DNA of 18,266 nucleotides from an uncultured Bacteroidota bacterium (GCA_902766265.1 CACXCY010000199.1:1-18266); one strand, 5' to 3'. Positions 1-7,175 are shown, counted from the stretch's first letter. The notes: a model not told the origin generated them from the letters alone. Made by a program: numbers and translations.

Positions 1-1707
1 GCACTGCGGCACCCAGTGGCACGCCTCGCACTCGATGCGCAGCGAGAAACCCCTGCGGTTCTGGAAGAGGATGACCTGCTCCTTGCGTTCGAGGGCCTCC
101 TTGATATGGTTGACCAGAAAGAGCGAGAAATGCTCGGCCTGCACCTCGCGGCGGCCCTGCGCCTCCTTCATGTCGACGCACATCACCTCAGGCATCAGCA
201 GCCCGCCGTAGCGCTGCGTCATGGTGACGAGACCGTACTTGCCGCTGGTGGCGTTGAAGTAGCTCTCCAACGAGGGCGTGGCAGATCCAAGCACGGTGCG
301 CGCCCCCCAGAGATGGGCCAAGTAGATAGCAGCGTCGCGACCGTTGTAGCGCGGCGTGGGCTCATATTGCTTGTAGGAGCTGTCGTGCTCCTCGTCGACG
401 ATGACAAGATCCAGCCGATGGAACGGCAGGAAAAGGGCGCTGCGGGCACCTATCAGGAGCGAGAAGCCATCGGGACCGGGGTCCAGGGTTCTCTGCCACA
501 CCTCGGCACGCTCCTGGGCGGTGAAACGGGAGTGGTAGACACCCACATGCTTGCCGAAATACTTGCGCAGGCGGTTGATGATTTGGGCCGTGAGCGCTAT
601 CTCGGGCAGCAGGAAAAGCACCTGCCCACCCCTGCGCAGCACCTGGTCGATAAGCTTGATATAGACCTCCGTCTTGCCGCTGGAGGTCACACCGTGGAGC
701 AAGCTGATGGCCGGACGGACAATAGGGGCTCCAGCGGGAGTGACGGCATGGGTACCCTCGGGAGCGGCCGCGTCGGAGCTGAGGTAGTCGAAGGCAGCTT
801 GCTGCTGCTCGTTCAGCTGAATGGTGTCGACATCGGTTTGGGCGTCGTACTCCTTGAGGCGGCTCTCGACGCGCTCGTCCTGCAGGAGCACCTCGTTCTT
901 GATAAGGGTGGCGATGGCCGAGGCAGAGAGCTCCTGACAGTCAGCAAGGTCCTTCTTCTTCACGCTCTCCTTGCCGAAATGGCTGAGCTGCATGAACTTT
1001 ATCATGACGCTGAGCTGCTTGCGGGTGGTGACCTTCTGCTCGAGGGAGTCGAACAGACGGCGCATCTCCTGCTCGTCGGCATAGCGGGGGTTGAGCGTGA
1101 GATAGGGTGCCGACTTGGGCACAAAGCGCTGCTTGACCTCCTCCTCCATGACGATGATGCGCTTCTCAATCATGGTCTTGATGAGCGGCATGATTTTCTG
1201 CACCCCCGTGATGGCCGACACCTCGTCGATGGTCAGCACCCCGTGGCGGCTGCCTACGGTGCGGTTGAGCAGGGCCTCGACCACCTTCAGCTCGTTCTCG
1301 CTCAAGCTCTCCAACGCACCGTCGAAATCGGGATGCACCACGATATATGACTCACTGGCCAGCTTGAAGGCCGCCGGGATGGCGGCAGCCATAACATCGC
1401 CGGGGTAGCACATGTAATAGGACGCCATCCACTCCCAAAACTGAAACTGACGCTCGGTGACAATGGGGCACGGACAGCCGTCGGCGTCGACATCGAGAAC
1501 GCCCAGTATATATTTGGTGGTATAGGAAGGCACTTTCTCATGGAGACGACGGATGAGTGCCGAATATATCTTCTTCTGTCCGAACTGGACGACGACACGC
1601 TGTCCCACGCACACACAGTCGTTGTACTCGTAGGGCACACGATAGGTGTAGGTGTCGGGCAGATGCAGCGGCAGCAGCACATCGACAAAGAAAGTCCGTC
1701 GTTCCAT
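1..1707 (-). CDS. priA: Primosomal protein N' (replication restart helicase PriA), C-terminus outside window
   Basis: PriA is the 3'-to-5' DNA helicase that recognises stalled forks and starts primosome assembly for replication restart. The frame is open from an ATG at 1707 to the left edge, giving 569 codons. The N-terminus has the family's DNA-binding start (FVDVLLPLHLPDTYTYRVP). Walker A is LLHGVTSSGKTEVY with Lys345, the DEEH box is at residues 438-441, and the last residues contain Cys560, Cys563 and Cys569 of the zinc-binding insert (C-x2-C-x5-C). About a third of the usual length (roughly 730-820 aa) is missing only because the window ends. The start lies 32 bp after the stop of the META lipoprotein gene, so the two are probably co-transcribed. 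No broken motif is visible. The identification is secure; the long plus-strand frame opposite is a shadow. Confidence 0.96.
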   Translation of the reverse strand, partial: MERRTFFVDVLLPLHLPDTYTYRVPYEYNDCVCVGQRVVVQFGQKKIYSALIRRLHEKVPSYTTKYILGVLDVDADGCPCPIVTERQFQFWEWMASYYMCYPGDVMAAAIPAAFKLASESYIVVHPDFDGALESLSENELKVVEALLNRTVGSRHGVLTIDEVSAITGVQKIMPLIKTMIEKRIIVMEEEVKQRFVPKSAPYLTLNPRYADEQEMRRLFDSLEQKVTTRKQLSVMIKFMQLSHFGKESVKKKDLADCQELSASAIATLIKNEVLLQDERVESRLKEYDAQTDVDTIQLNEQQQAAFDYLSSDAAAPEGTHAVTPAGAPIVRPAISLLHGVTSSGKTEVYIKLIDQVLRRGGQVLFLLPEIALTAQIINRLRKYFGKHVGVYHSRFTAQERAEVWQRTLDPGPDGFSLLIGARSALFLPFHRLDLVIVDEEHDSSYKQYEPTPRYNGRDAAIYLAHLWGARTVLGSATPSLESYFNATSGKYGLVTMTQRYGGLLMPEVMCVDMKEAQGRREVQAEHFSLFLVNHIKEALERKEQVILFQNRRGFSLRIECEACHWVPQC

Positions 1708-1739
1708 ATTGTTGGGATGCCAGGGTAGCCGGCCAGACC

Positions 1740-2240
1740 TTATTTCTTCGGGGAATCGTCAGCAGGTGCTTTGTCGGGCTGGGCAGCAGGGTCGGGCTCC
1801 ATGCGGTCGAACAGCAACACCACCTCCCCATCCTGCAGCAGCTCCAGGTTCTGCTCGGTGAGGCGGTAGCCATTCACCTTCTGCAACAGCGGCATATAGC
1901 TGCGTTCCATCTTCATGAAAGGTACCGGGCAGGCCATCTTGGTGCCGTTCATCTCACCCACAGTGAGGTGTCCCTTGTCATCGTTCTTGTAGTTGGCGAA
2001 GTACTGGTTGCAGCCGCTGCAGCCGCTGAGGATGTGCGACTCCGGATTGAACTGCGCCGTGACCAGCTTCTGTCCCTCGGCGTAGGTGACGTCGCGGCCG
2101 CGCATGGCCACGAGTTTCCACACCACGTTGGCGTCAAACTCTGTTTTCATCTCGACAACGGCGGCCTTCTGCTGCGAGCGACAGGACACCCCCGCAACGC
2201 CCAGCAGCACAACAGCCGCTATAGCAATTATTTTCTTCAT
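1740..2240 (-). CDS. META-domain (HslJ-like) lipoprotein
   Basis: A 166-residue protein starting MKKIIAIAAVVLLGVAGVSC, which reads as a signal peptide with a lipobox-like Cys at residue 20, so it is probably a lipoprotein of the cell envelope. The mature part fits the META/HslJ family: W-K-L-V near the start, FNPESHILSGCSGCNQYFA in the middle, and the signature KMACPVPFMKMERSYMPLL. Such proteins are small beta-rich envelope proteins; HslJ is linked to heat shock and novobiocin resistance in E. coli, but no enzymatic role is known. The two Cys in SGCSGC could be redox-active or simply structural. I chose the ATG at 2240 because the signal peptide begins there; the longer frame from a TTG at 2291 adds 17 residues that destroy the signal peptide. 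It sits 32 bp ahead of priA on the same strand. The C-terminus is a short charged tail. Confidence 0.85.
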   Translation of the reverse strand: MKKIIAIAAVVLLGVAGVSCRSQQKAAVVEMKTEFDANVVWKLVAMRGRDVTYAEGQKLVTAQFNPESHILSGCSGCNQYFANYKNDDKGHLTVGEMNGTKMACPVPFMKMERSYMPLLQKVNGYRLTEQNLELLQDGEVVLLFDRMEPDPAAQPDKAPADDSPKK

Positions 2241-2282
2241 GACAGATATGTTGTTTTCCTGTTGATAGATATGATGTTTTCC
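2241..2282 (-). repeat. Two-copy direct repeat in the leader of the META lipoprotein gene
   Basis: Positions 2241-2259 and 2264-2282 are 19-bp copies 23 bp apart that match at 17 of 19 positions (plus strand: GACAGATATGTTGTTTTCC and GATAGATATGATGTTTTCC). They fill the 5' leader immediately before the start codon. A role as a duplicated regulator or ribosome-access site is possible but unproven; two copies could also be a chance slippage duplication. Confidence 0.6.
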
Positions 2283-2357
2283 TATGGACAATAAAGGTTT
2301 ATAAAATTAACGCAATTGGCCCGATTTTATTACAGGGCGCCCCCGCTTTATACGAAA

Positions 2358-2392
2358 AAAGCCCCGAAGTTCTCTAATATCTTCGGGGCTTT
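2358..2392 (-). terminator. Rho-independent terminator of the FISUMP lipoprotein gene
   Basis: A perfect 12-bp inverted repeat (AAAGCCCCGAAG at 2358-2369, CTTCGGGGCTTT at 2381-2392) with an 11-nt loop. Read on the minus strand the stem is followed by six U (2360-2355), which fits termination of transcripts coming from the gene that stops at 2473. On the plus strand there is no comparable T-run, so it is directional. It also separates this gene from the META-priA unit downstream. Confidence 0.93.
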
Positions 2393-2472
2393 GCGTTTAT
2401 GGAATGAAACCATTCCTACCGATTATATTCAAATTGAAATGTTCTATGATTGCGCACATGCGTGCGCAACCT

Positions 2473-3030
2473 CTAATTACGGACAAGCCGGACGGAGTAT
2501 CCGAGACTATAGCTGCAAAGGTATACAGAATACGTTCCGTCATTTTTGAATCCTAGTTGCCACGCACCAGTGGATCGACTATCAAGCGTGGACGACCAAT
2601 AGTGGCCTCGAACCCCCACGTGGTAGACCCTTCCATTGCTATTATTGTGGTAGCCCGCAGCGGGAAAGACGACAGAATTACCGTTGGGACCCGTCACTAT
2701 GTATCCAGTGCCCATCCACGACCACCGACAGCTGTCTTTTAACTCTTGGAACTGTTCTTTTGTAGGCAAAGCATTCCCGAACGCTGCAACGGCCTCGTCA
2801 TAAGTGTAGAAATCGTACACGGCATCTGCCGTATTCACCTCATTTTCATTCTTCCATTTGGTACCACTCGGCAATCCCAAGTCCACATACTCTTCATTGG
2901 TGCCACCACCATTTGAGCCCCCGTTGCCATTTCCCGTGTCGACATTGGTCTCTTTTTCTGAGCAGCACACTACTGCACCCAGAAAGAGTGCCGACAGACA
3001 AATCATTCCTAAAAAATGTACTTTTTTCAT
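2473..3030 (-). CDS. FISUMP-domain lipoprotein (Fibrobacter succinogenes major paralogous domain)
   Basis: A 185-residue protein with signal peptide MKKVHFLGMICLSALFLGAVVC and a Cys pair at the expected lipid-attachment point, followed by a Gly/Asn-rich linker (residues about 30-46). The rest is one FISUMP-type domain: EYVDLGLPSGTKW at the start, LPTKEQFQEL in the middle, FPAAGYH, then GHYWSST and the C-terminal Y-S-V-R-L-V. Such domains are related to C-type-lectin-like folds, are found in multigene families in Bacteroidetes and Fibrobacteres, and are usually surface lipoproteins of unknown ligand. It is short, with one domain and no extra N-terminal modules. Transcription probably starts near 3320 from a strong promoter, giving an unusually long leader, and ends at the hairpin 2358-2392. 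It is therefore a monocistronic unit. Function beyond surface exposure is not known. Confidence 0.86.
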   Translation of the reverse strand: MKKVHFLGMICLSALFLGAVVCCSEKETNVDTGNGNGGSNGGGTNEEYVDLGLPSGTKWKNENEVNTADAVYDFYTYDEAVAAFGNALPTKEQFQELKDSCRWSWMGTGYIVTGPNGNSVVFPAAGYHNNSNGRVYHVGVRGHYWSSTLDSRSTGAWQLGFKNDGTYSVYLCSYSLGYSVRLVRN

Positions 3031-3320
3031 GGTTTATTAATTGTTTTAGGTTTCCGAACCTCCAACAGAAATGAATTTTGATAAATAAGAAAAGGCATGA
3101 GGTTGTGTGCTCTTCGTTATCTTTGAGGTATCGCCAAACACCATTGAGGGAACGAGGTTGTTGAACACATTTCTCACGCCTGACGTTATGCTAAAAGTGT
3201 AGCATATACAACCAAGCGAAAGCAATGTCTGCTCAATCCTCCCTCATAGATTTGGCGAATTTTCAAAGATAGGATATTCGCAATGCTTTTCTTGCTTACT
3301 GCTTTCTAACTCTCGAAAGC
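3031..3320 (-). ncRNA. Long structured 5' leader of the FISUMP lipoprotein mRNA (candidate regulatory RNA)
   Basis: Between the promoter and the start codon lie about 290 nt with no credible open frame. A hairpin sits at the very 5' end of the predicted RNA (GCTTTC at 3301-3306 against GAAAGC at 3315-3320). A second has a perfect 7-bp stem (TATGCTA 3187-3193, TAGCATA 3200-3206). A small one lies just before the start codon (AGGTT 3048-3052, AACCT 3057-3061). The RNA segment GGUUGU (3213-3208) can pair with either of two ACAACC segments (3161-3156 or 3106-3101), so alternative folds are conceivable. I recognise no known riboswitch class. The leader length and pairing are seen in the sequence; a regulatory role is inferred. 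Confidence 0.4.
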
Positions 3321-3325
3321 GGCTG

Positions 3326-3355
3326 CAAAGTTACGAAGAATTAACGAACTAGCAA
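3326..3355 (-). promoter_or_regulatory. Bacteroidetes-type promoter for the FISUMP lipoprotein gene
   Basis: On the minus strand the -33 element TTG (3355-3353, inside a T-run) is followed after exactly 19 bp by the -7 element TAACTTTG (3333-3326), a perfect match to TAnnTTTG. Transcription should start about 5 nt further on, near 3320, which puts the start roughly 290 nt before the ATG. Confidence 0.82.
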
Positions 3356-3360
3356 AAAAT

Positions 3361-3495
3361 ATTTTTGTTGGGACATACTATGGGCAAAAATGCGCCGTTG
3401 ACAACAATATGTTTTGGATGTTCTTTTCTAATGTCGTGAACGGGTTTCTGCCGCAGGGTTACTATGCCGATGCTTCATGACAGGTGTCCACCAAG
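3361..3495. other. Intergenic spacer, nothing recognised
   Basis: This stretch lies between the FISUMP promoter and the 11-bp repeat array. I see no open frame, hairpin terminator, or promoter in it. It is ordinary AT-rich intergenic DNA up to the first repeat unit. Confidence 0.5.
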
Positions 3496-3785
3496 TCCGT
3501 ACCAACTCCGTACTAAGTCCGTACCAACTCCGTATCAAGTCCGATGTAACTCTAGGGTAACTCTAGGGTAACTCTAAGGTAATTCTAGGGTAATTCTAGC
3601 CAAACTCTAGGGAAACTCTAGGGGTACTAGTAGGTAACTAGTAGGTTGATAGTATACTGCTAGTAGGTTACTAGCATTTACTAGCCATACTAGTATTTGC
3701 TAGATTTCCTAGATTTCCTAGATTTCCTAGATTCACTAGATTCACTAGTATCTACTAGCATAACTAGTAGGTAGCTAATAGGTGG
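3496..3785. repeat. Phased array of degenerate 11-bp (then 9-11-bp) units, extremely rich in CTAG
   Basis: From 3496 to 3671 there are 16 consecutive units of exactly 11 bp, each starting with T. They drift from TCCGTACCAAC/TCCGTACTAAG (3496-3539) through TCTAGGGTAAC (3551-3616) to TAGTAGGTAAC (3628-3671). From 3672 to 3785 the units are 9-11 bp, including five tandem 9-mers (three TAGATTTCC at 3701-3727, two TAGATTCAC at 3728-3745). I count 20 CTAG tetranucleotides between 3552 and 3767. Neighbouring units resemble each other most, as expected from local tandem duplication. CTAG gives stop codons on both strands and the 11-bp step rotates them through frames, so most of the array cannot code. 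It lies between the 3' end of ndpA and the FISUMP promoter. It has no unique spacers, so it is not CRISPR. Confidence 0.93.
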
Positions 3786-3800
3786 ATGGCAGATGGCGGC

Positions 3801-3897
3801 GGGGCTATCTGCGGGGGGGCCGCTACCTGCGCAGGGGGCGGGGCTATCTGCGCGTGGGGCTATTGCTACCTGCGGGTGGGGGTTAGGGAGATGGGGG
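3801..3897. repeat. G-rich block with four GCTAYCTGCG copies and a G-quadruplex-type motif
   Basis: The plus strand carries GCTA(T/C)CTGCG four times (3804, 3822, 3843, 3865), separated by G-runs. At 3874-3897 four G-runs of 3, 5, 3 and 5 are joined by loops of 1, 3 and 4 bases, which meets the standard G-quadruplex pattern. The motif ends 9 bp from the ndpA stop codon. Because ndpA is read from the minus strand, the G-rich strand is its template strand. A role in ending ndpA transcription is possible, since no hairpin terminator with a T-run is visible there. Confidence 0.75.
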
Positions 3898-3906
3898 CTG
3901 CGGGCA

Positions 3907-4983
3907 TCAGCTCTCTTCGCGGTAGTATACTTTGTAGTATTTGCCCTTCTCGTCTTCGCCTTGCTCGATGAGTTTGCGGTCGCCGTGGACGTAGATGTGG
4001 AAGTTCTTGTCCAACTTGATGACGCTCTTGAAGGCGCGTGCCTGCTTCTTGACGGCGCTCTCGCTGATGTCGAACTGGTCGGGCAACTGCACGTCGTTCT
4101 CGCGCTCATAGGTCTGGCGGTACTGCTGGAAACTGTCGATGACATCGGGTTGTTCCAGCACGTCGCGGGCGAAGTCGTCCATATCGAAATTCTCGTTCTG
4201 CTTGAAAAACTTGACGCTCCGGCTCAGCATATCGGCTTGGTCGGCCTTGGAGACCTCGAACTGCTGGGGCAGCTCGTCGGTGACGAACTTCTTGTAGGCC
4301 TGCATCACCTCGTGTGTCTGGTAGTATTCGTCCTGCCGCTGACGTATCTGCAGGAATCCGTCGCGCCAGTAGGCGGCGTCGACACCGCGGTTGGTGGCAT
4401 CGACCGTGCCCACGACATAGCCCTTGTCCGGCTCGAGATTGAAGACCAGCGCGCCTTTGTCCAGCTTGTTGACGTTGATGCCCTGGTGCACCTCCAGGCG
4501 GTATTCGGAGGTGGCGGTATCGTCGCCCTGCTGACGCGACCATTGCTCTTCGCCGTGCATCACCTTCAGGAAGGACTCCTTGTTTTCCGACTTGAAGAGT
4601 CCCACCGCCTGCGTGGTTTCGCCGTTGAACTGGCAATCGGAGAAATAGACGACAAAGAAGTCGCCCCCTTTGATGTTGGGATGCAAGCCCTGCTCGTAGA
4701 GCCAGCGGGCGATGTGCTGCGACTCGGAGAGTAGGCAATCGGGGTCGTCGAAGATGTTGGATACGTGGCGGTAGACCTCGTTCATCTCCAGATGGTCGTC
4801 GTGATAGAAGTTGTAATATTCCTCGGCCTTGAAGGGGGAGATGAAATAGCGCACCAGCAAATCCTGCAGCTGTTCGGTGAGAGGCAACGGGGCGGAGGAG
4901 AGCACCAGTCCCTCCTCGGAGGCCTTGACGCCCACACGATGCAGGGCAACGGCTTGGATGGAATCGGAATTGAATATCGGCAT
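3907..4983 (-). CDS. ndpA: Nucleoid-associated protein, NdpA/YejK family
   Basis: A 358-residue protein of the 37-kDa nucleoid-associated family (PF04245). Family features visible in order: an N-terminal SIQAVALHRVGVKASEEGL segment, LLVRYFISPFKAEEYYNFYH, ARWLYEQGLHPNIKGGDFFV followed by the beta-rich core, GLFKSENKESFLKV, and a helical C-terminal half ending near YVHGDRKLIEQGEDEKGK. No signal peptide, so cytoplasmic. E. coli YejK binds the nucleoid and interacts with topoisomerase IV; a similar chromosome-structure role is inferred. Length fits the family (about 335-360 aa). I start at the ATG at 4983; a GTG at 5004 would add only seven residues (N-N-Q-P-rich) that look like leader. The gene diverges from the bat operon at 5215. 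Its 3' end runs straight into the G-rich block and the 11-bp repeat array. Confidence 0.9.
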   Translation of the reverse strand: MPIFNSDSIQAVALHRVGVKASEEGLVLSSAPLPLTEQLQDLLVRYFISPFKAEEYYNFYHDDHLEMNEVYRHVSNIFDDPDCLLSESQHIARWLYEQGLHPNIKGGDFFVVYFSDCQFNGETTQAVGLFKSENKESFLKVMHGEEQWSRQQGDDTATSEYRLEVHQGINVNKLDKGALVFNLEPDKGYVVGTVDATNRGVDAAYWRDGFLQIRQRQDEYYQTHEVMQAYKKFVTDELPQQFEVSKADQADMLSRSVKFFKQNENFDMDDFARDVLEQPDVIDSFQQYRQTYERENDVQLPDQFDISESAVKKQARAFKSVIKLDKNFHIYVHGDRKLIEQGEDEKGKYYKVYYREES

Positions 4984-5125
4984 AATCGGTTGGTTGTTGG
5001 GCACCCGCGCCAGAGACCCTGGTGCCTCATAAATAATTAAGACAGCTTATAAACGCACCTGCGGCAATTTTAGTACTGGGGAGGTTGTTGTTTTAACAAT
5101 CTGGGGCTGCCAAAGAAGAAAAAAA

Positions 5126-5145
5126 ATGTCAGTAAAAAGTGACAT
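5126..5145. promoter_or_regulatory. Inverted repeat in the ndpA-moxR divergent region
   Basis: ATGTCA at 5126-5131 and TGACAT at 5140-5145 are a perfect 6-bp dyad with an 8-bp spacer, about 70 bp before the moxR-family start. Just downstream AATATTTG (5152-5159) is one mismatch from the Bacteroidetes -7 element, but no TTG stands 19-21 bp before it. The dyad could be an operator or a hairpin; either is a guess. Confidence 0.3.
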
Positions 5146-5214
5146 TATGACAATATTTGCCCCTTGGCATCGTTTATGCAGATGCAATATAGAATAATCA
5201 AAATTATTATACAA

Positions 5215-6210
5215 ATGAACGAGACAGTAAATATTCAGGAACTGAACGAGCGCATTGAACGAGAGAGCGCCTTTGTCGACGCCCTGACCATGGAGATGCG
5301 CAAAAACATCATCGGGCAGAAACACATGATAGAGAGCTTGATGATTGGCCTGCTGAGCGACGGGCATGTGCTTCTGGAAGGTGTGCCGGGATTGGCAAAG
5401 ACGCTGACCATCACCTCGCTGGCCAAAGCCATCGACGCCAAATTCAGCCGCATCCAGTTCACCCCCGACCTGCTGCCTGCCGACTTGATAGGTACACTGA
5501 TTTACAGTCAAAAGAACGAATCGTTCATGGTCAAGAAAGGACCTATCTTTTCCAACTTCATCCTGGCCGACGAAATCAACCGTGCCCCCGCCAAGGTGCA
5601 GAGCGCGCTGCTCGAAGCCATGCAGGAACGCCAGGTGACCATCGGGGAGCATACCTACAAGCTGGAAGAGCCGTTTCTGGTCATGGCCACCCAGAACCCC
5701 ATAGAGCAGGAAGGCACCTACCCCCTGCCGGAGGCACAGGTGGACCGTTTCATGCTCAAAGTGGTCATCAGCTATCCCAAGAAAGAGGAAGAGAAAAACA
5801 TCCTGCACCAGAGCTTGCACGAAGGTTTCAACAAACAGACATCCATGATGAAACCGGAGGATATACTGAAGGCACGGGCGCTGGTACGCGAGGTATACAT
5901 GGACGAAAAGATTGAAAACTACATCACCGACATCATATTTGCCACCCGCTACCCCGAACAGTACGGCTTGGAGAAACTGAAAGGGATGATAAGCTACGGA
6001 GCGTCGCCCCGTGGTTCCATCAATCTGGCCATCGCCTCCAAATCCTACGCCTTCATGAAACGCCGCGGATACGTCATCCCCGAGGATGTCCGCGCCATCG
6101 CCATGGATGTGCTGCGCCACCGTGTGGGGCTGACCTACGAAGCCGAGGCCGAGAACGTGACGAGCGAGGAAATCGTCAACGAGATACTCAACCGTGTGGA
6201 AGTGCCCTGA
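5215..6210 (+). CDS. MoxR-family AAA+ ATPase, first gene of the bat operon
   Basis: A 331-residue MoxR AAA+ ATPase, a class thought to act as chaperones that assemble or activate partner proteins with VWA domains. Visible motifs: IIGQKHMIESLMIGLL near the N-terminus, Walker A GVPGLAKT (residues 56-63), the substrate-contact stretch RIQFTPDLLPADLIG, Walker B LADEINRAP with Asp119-Glu120, sensor 1 MATQNPIEQEGTYPLPEAQ, and the arginine-finger region VDRFM. The C-terminal lid domain is complete (SYGASPRGSINLA). Length is normal. I chose the ATG at 5215; the frame upstream to a TTG at 5164 encodes an Ile-rich stretch unlike the family. It leads a run of same-strand genes and is 40 bp from the DUF58 gene, its usual partner. 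The protein is cytoplasmic. Confidence 0.96.
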   Translation: MNETVNIQELNERIERESAFVDALTMEMRKNIIGQKHMIESLMIGLLSDGHVLLEGVPGLAKTLTITSLAKAIDAKFSRIQFTPDLLPADLIGTLIYSQKNESFMVKKGPIFSNFILADEINRAPAKVQSALLEAMQERQVTIGEHTYKLEEPFLVMATQNPIEQEGTYPLPEAQVDRFMLKVVISYPKKEEEKNILHQSLHEGFNKQTSMMKPEDILKARALVREVYMDEKIENYITDIIFATRYPEQYGLEKLKGMISYGASPRGSINLAIASKSYAFMKRRGYVIPEDVRAIAMDVLRHRVGLTYEAEAENVTSEEIVNEILNRVEVP

Positions 6211-6250
6211 TGCTTTCATACACGATGTCACATAGAACGCATTCTCATCC

Positions 6251-7126
6251 ATGATTACCGAATCAGAAATAGTCAAAAAGGTCAGGAAGATAGAAATCAG
6301 AGCCAAGGGGCTGTCGCGCCAACTGTTCAGCGGCGAGTACCACAGCGCCTTCAAAGGCAGAGGTATGGCCTTCAGCGAAGTGCGGGAATACCAATACGGC
6401 GACGATGTGCGCAGTATCGACTGGAACGTCACCGCGCGGTTGAACCACCCCTATGTGAAGATATTTGAGGAGGAGCGAGAGCTGACCGTGATGCTGCTGG
6501 TCGACGTGAGCGGCAGCAACCGTTTCGGCACACGCCAGCAGTTCAAGCAGGAGCTCGTCGCCGAAGTGGCCGCCACGCTGGCTTTCTCGGCCATTGCCAA
6601 CAACGACAAAGTGGGAGTGATATTCTTCAGCGACAAAATAGAGAAATTCATCACCCCCAAGAAAGGCAGCACACACATCCTTCGCATCATACGCGAGCTC
6701 ATCACCTTCGAACCCCAAAGCCACGGTACCGACCTGGCGGCGGCTTTGCAGTATTTCTCCAACGTAATCAAGAAACGTAGCACCTGCTTCGTGCTGAGCG
6801 ATTTCAACGACAACGACGGCAACTACGAGGATGCCCTCAAGATTGCGTCCAAGAAGCACGACTTGTCGGCGCTGCGCATCACCGACCGCCGCGAACACGA
6901 GCTGCCCGACATCGGATTGGTGAAACTACACGACAACGAGAGCGGCATAGAGCAATGGGTGGACACCTCCAGCGCCACCGTACGGCAAAACTATGCCCGC
7001 CAGCAGCGCTTGCGCGAGACGGCTGTGGACGCCATGCTCAAGAAATACGGCATCGACCAAGTGACGATGGAGACGGGCGACGACTTCGTGAAACCCTTGA
7101 TACACCTGTTTAAAATGAGACAATAA
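6251..7126 (+). CDS. DUF58 protein with VWA-type metal-binding site
   Basis: A 291-residue cytoplasmic DUF58 protein. The family signature DWNVTARLNHPYVKIFEEER lies just before the VWA-like core. The metal-ion-dependent adhesion site is intact as D-V-S-G-S (residues 85-89, within LLVDVSGSNRFG). Further conserved features are FSAIANNDKVGVIFFSD, the PKKGSTHILRIIREL segment, and the SDFND motif. DUF58 proteins are nearly always encoded beside MoxR ATPases, and the inferred role is as the partner whose state the ATPase changes. There is no signal peptide or membrane segment. Length is in the usual 280-310 range. It stands 40 bp after moxR and 49 bp before the next gene, so it is translated from the same transcript. 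No anomaly seen. Confidence 0.94.
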   Translation: MITESEIVKKVRKIEIRAKGLSRQLFSGEYHSAFKGRGMAFSEVREYQYGDDVRSIDWNVTARLNHPYVKIFEEERELTVMLLVDVSGSNRFGTRQQFKQELVAEVAATLAFSAIANNDKVGVIFFSDKIEKFITPKKGSTHILRIIRELITFEPQSHGTDLAAALQYFSNVIKKRSTCFVLSDFNDNDGNYEDALKIASKKHDLSALRITDRREHELPDIGLVKLHDNESGIEQWVDTSSATVRQNYARQQRLRETAVDAMLKKYGIDQVTMETGDDFVKPLIHLFKMRQ

Positions 7127-7175
7127 GCCAGAGTCAAGCTATATTCCACAAAACAAACGGCATCACCAATGCCCG

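Noticed and set aside
16..1350. Long plus-strand open frame of 444 codons
   Set aside because: It lies antisense to priA, whose motifs are all intact on the minus strand; the composition is that of a shadow frame and no domain is recognisable.
2240..2291. Longer N-terminus for the META lipoprotein from a TTG codon
   Set aside because: It would place 17 polar residues before a clear signal peptide and runs through the leader repeat.
3496..3785. CRISPR array
   Set aside because: Units are 9-11 bp with no unique spacers and no cas genes nearby; it is a plain degenerate tandem array.
3690..4145. Minus-strand frame of 151 codons over the array and the ndpA 3' end
   Set aside because: Ser/Thr/Arg-rich shadow that overlaps ndpA in another frame; the part in the array just translates the 9-bp repeats as SRKSRKSRK.
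3793..4734. Plus-strand frame of 313 codons opposite ndpA
   Set aside because: Antisense shadow of the NdpA/YejK gene, running into the G-rich block; no family features.
4984..5004. GTG start for ndpA
   Set aside because: Adds only seven residues without family similarity; the ATG at 4983 is a simpler start, though the GTG cannot be excluded.
5126..5145. Minus-strand terminator (hairpin followed by a T-run)
   Set aside because: The stem is AT-rich and only 6 bp, and no minus-strand gene lies upstream that would need it; kept only as a possible operator.
5047..6432. Minus-strand open frame of 461 codons opposite the moxR-family gene
   Set aside because: The plus-strand MoxR and DUF58 proteins explain this DNA fully; the antisense frame is a by-product of G/C-rich third positions.
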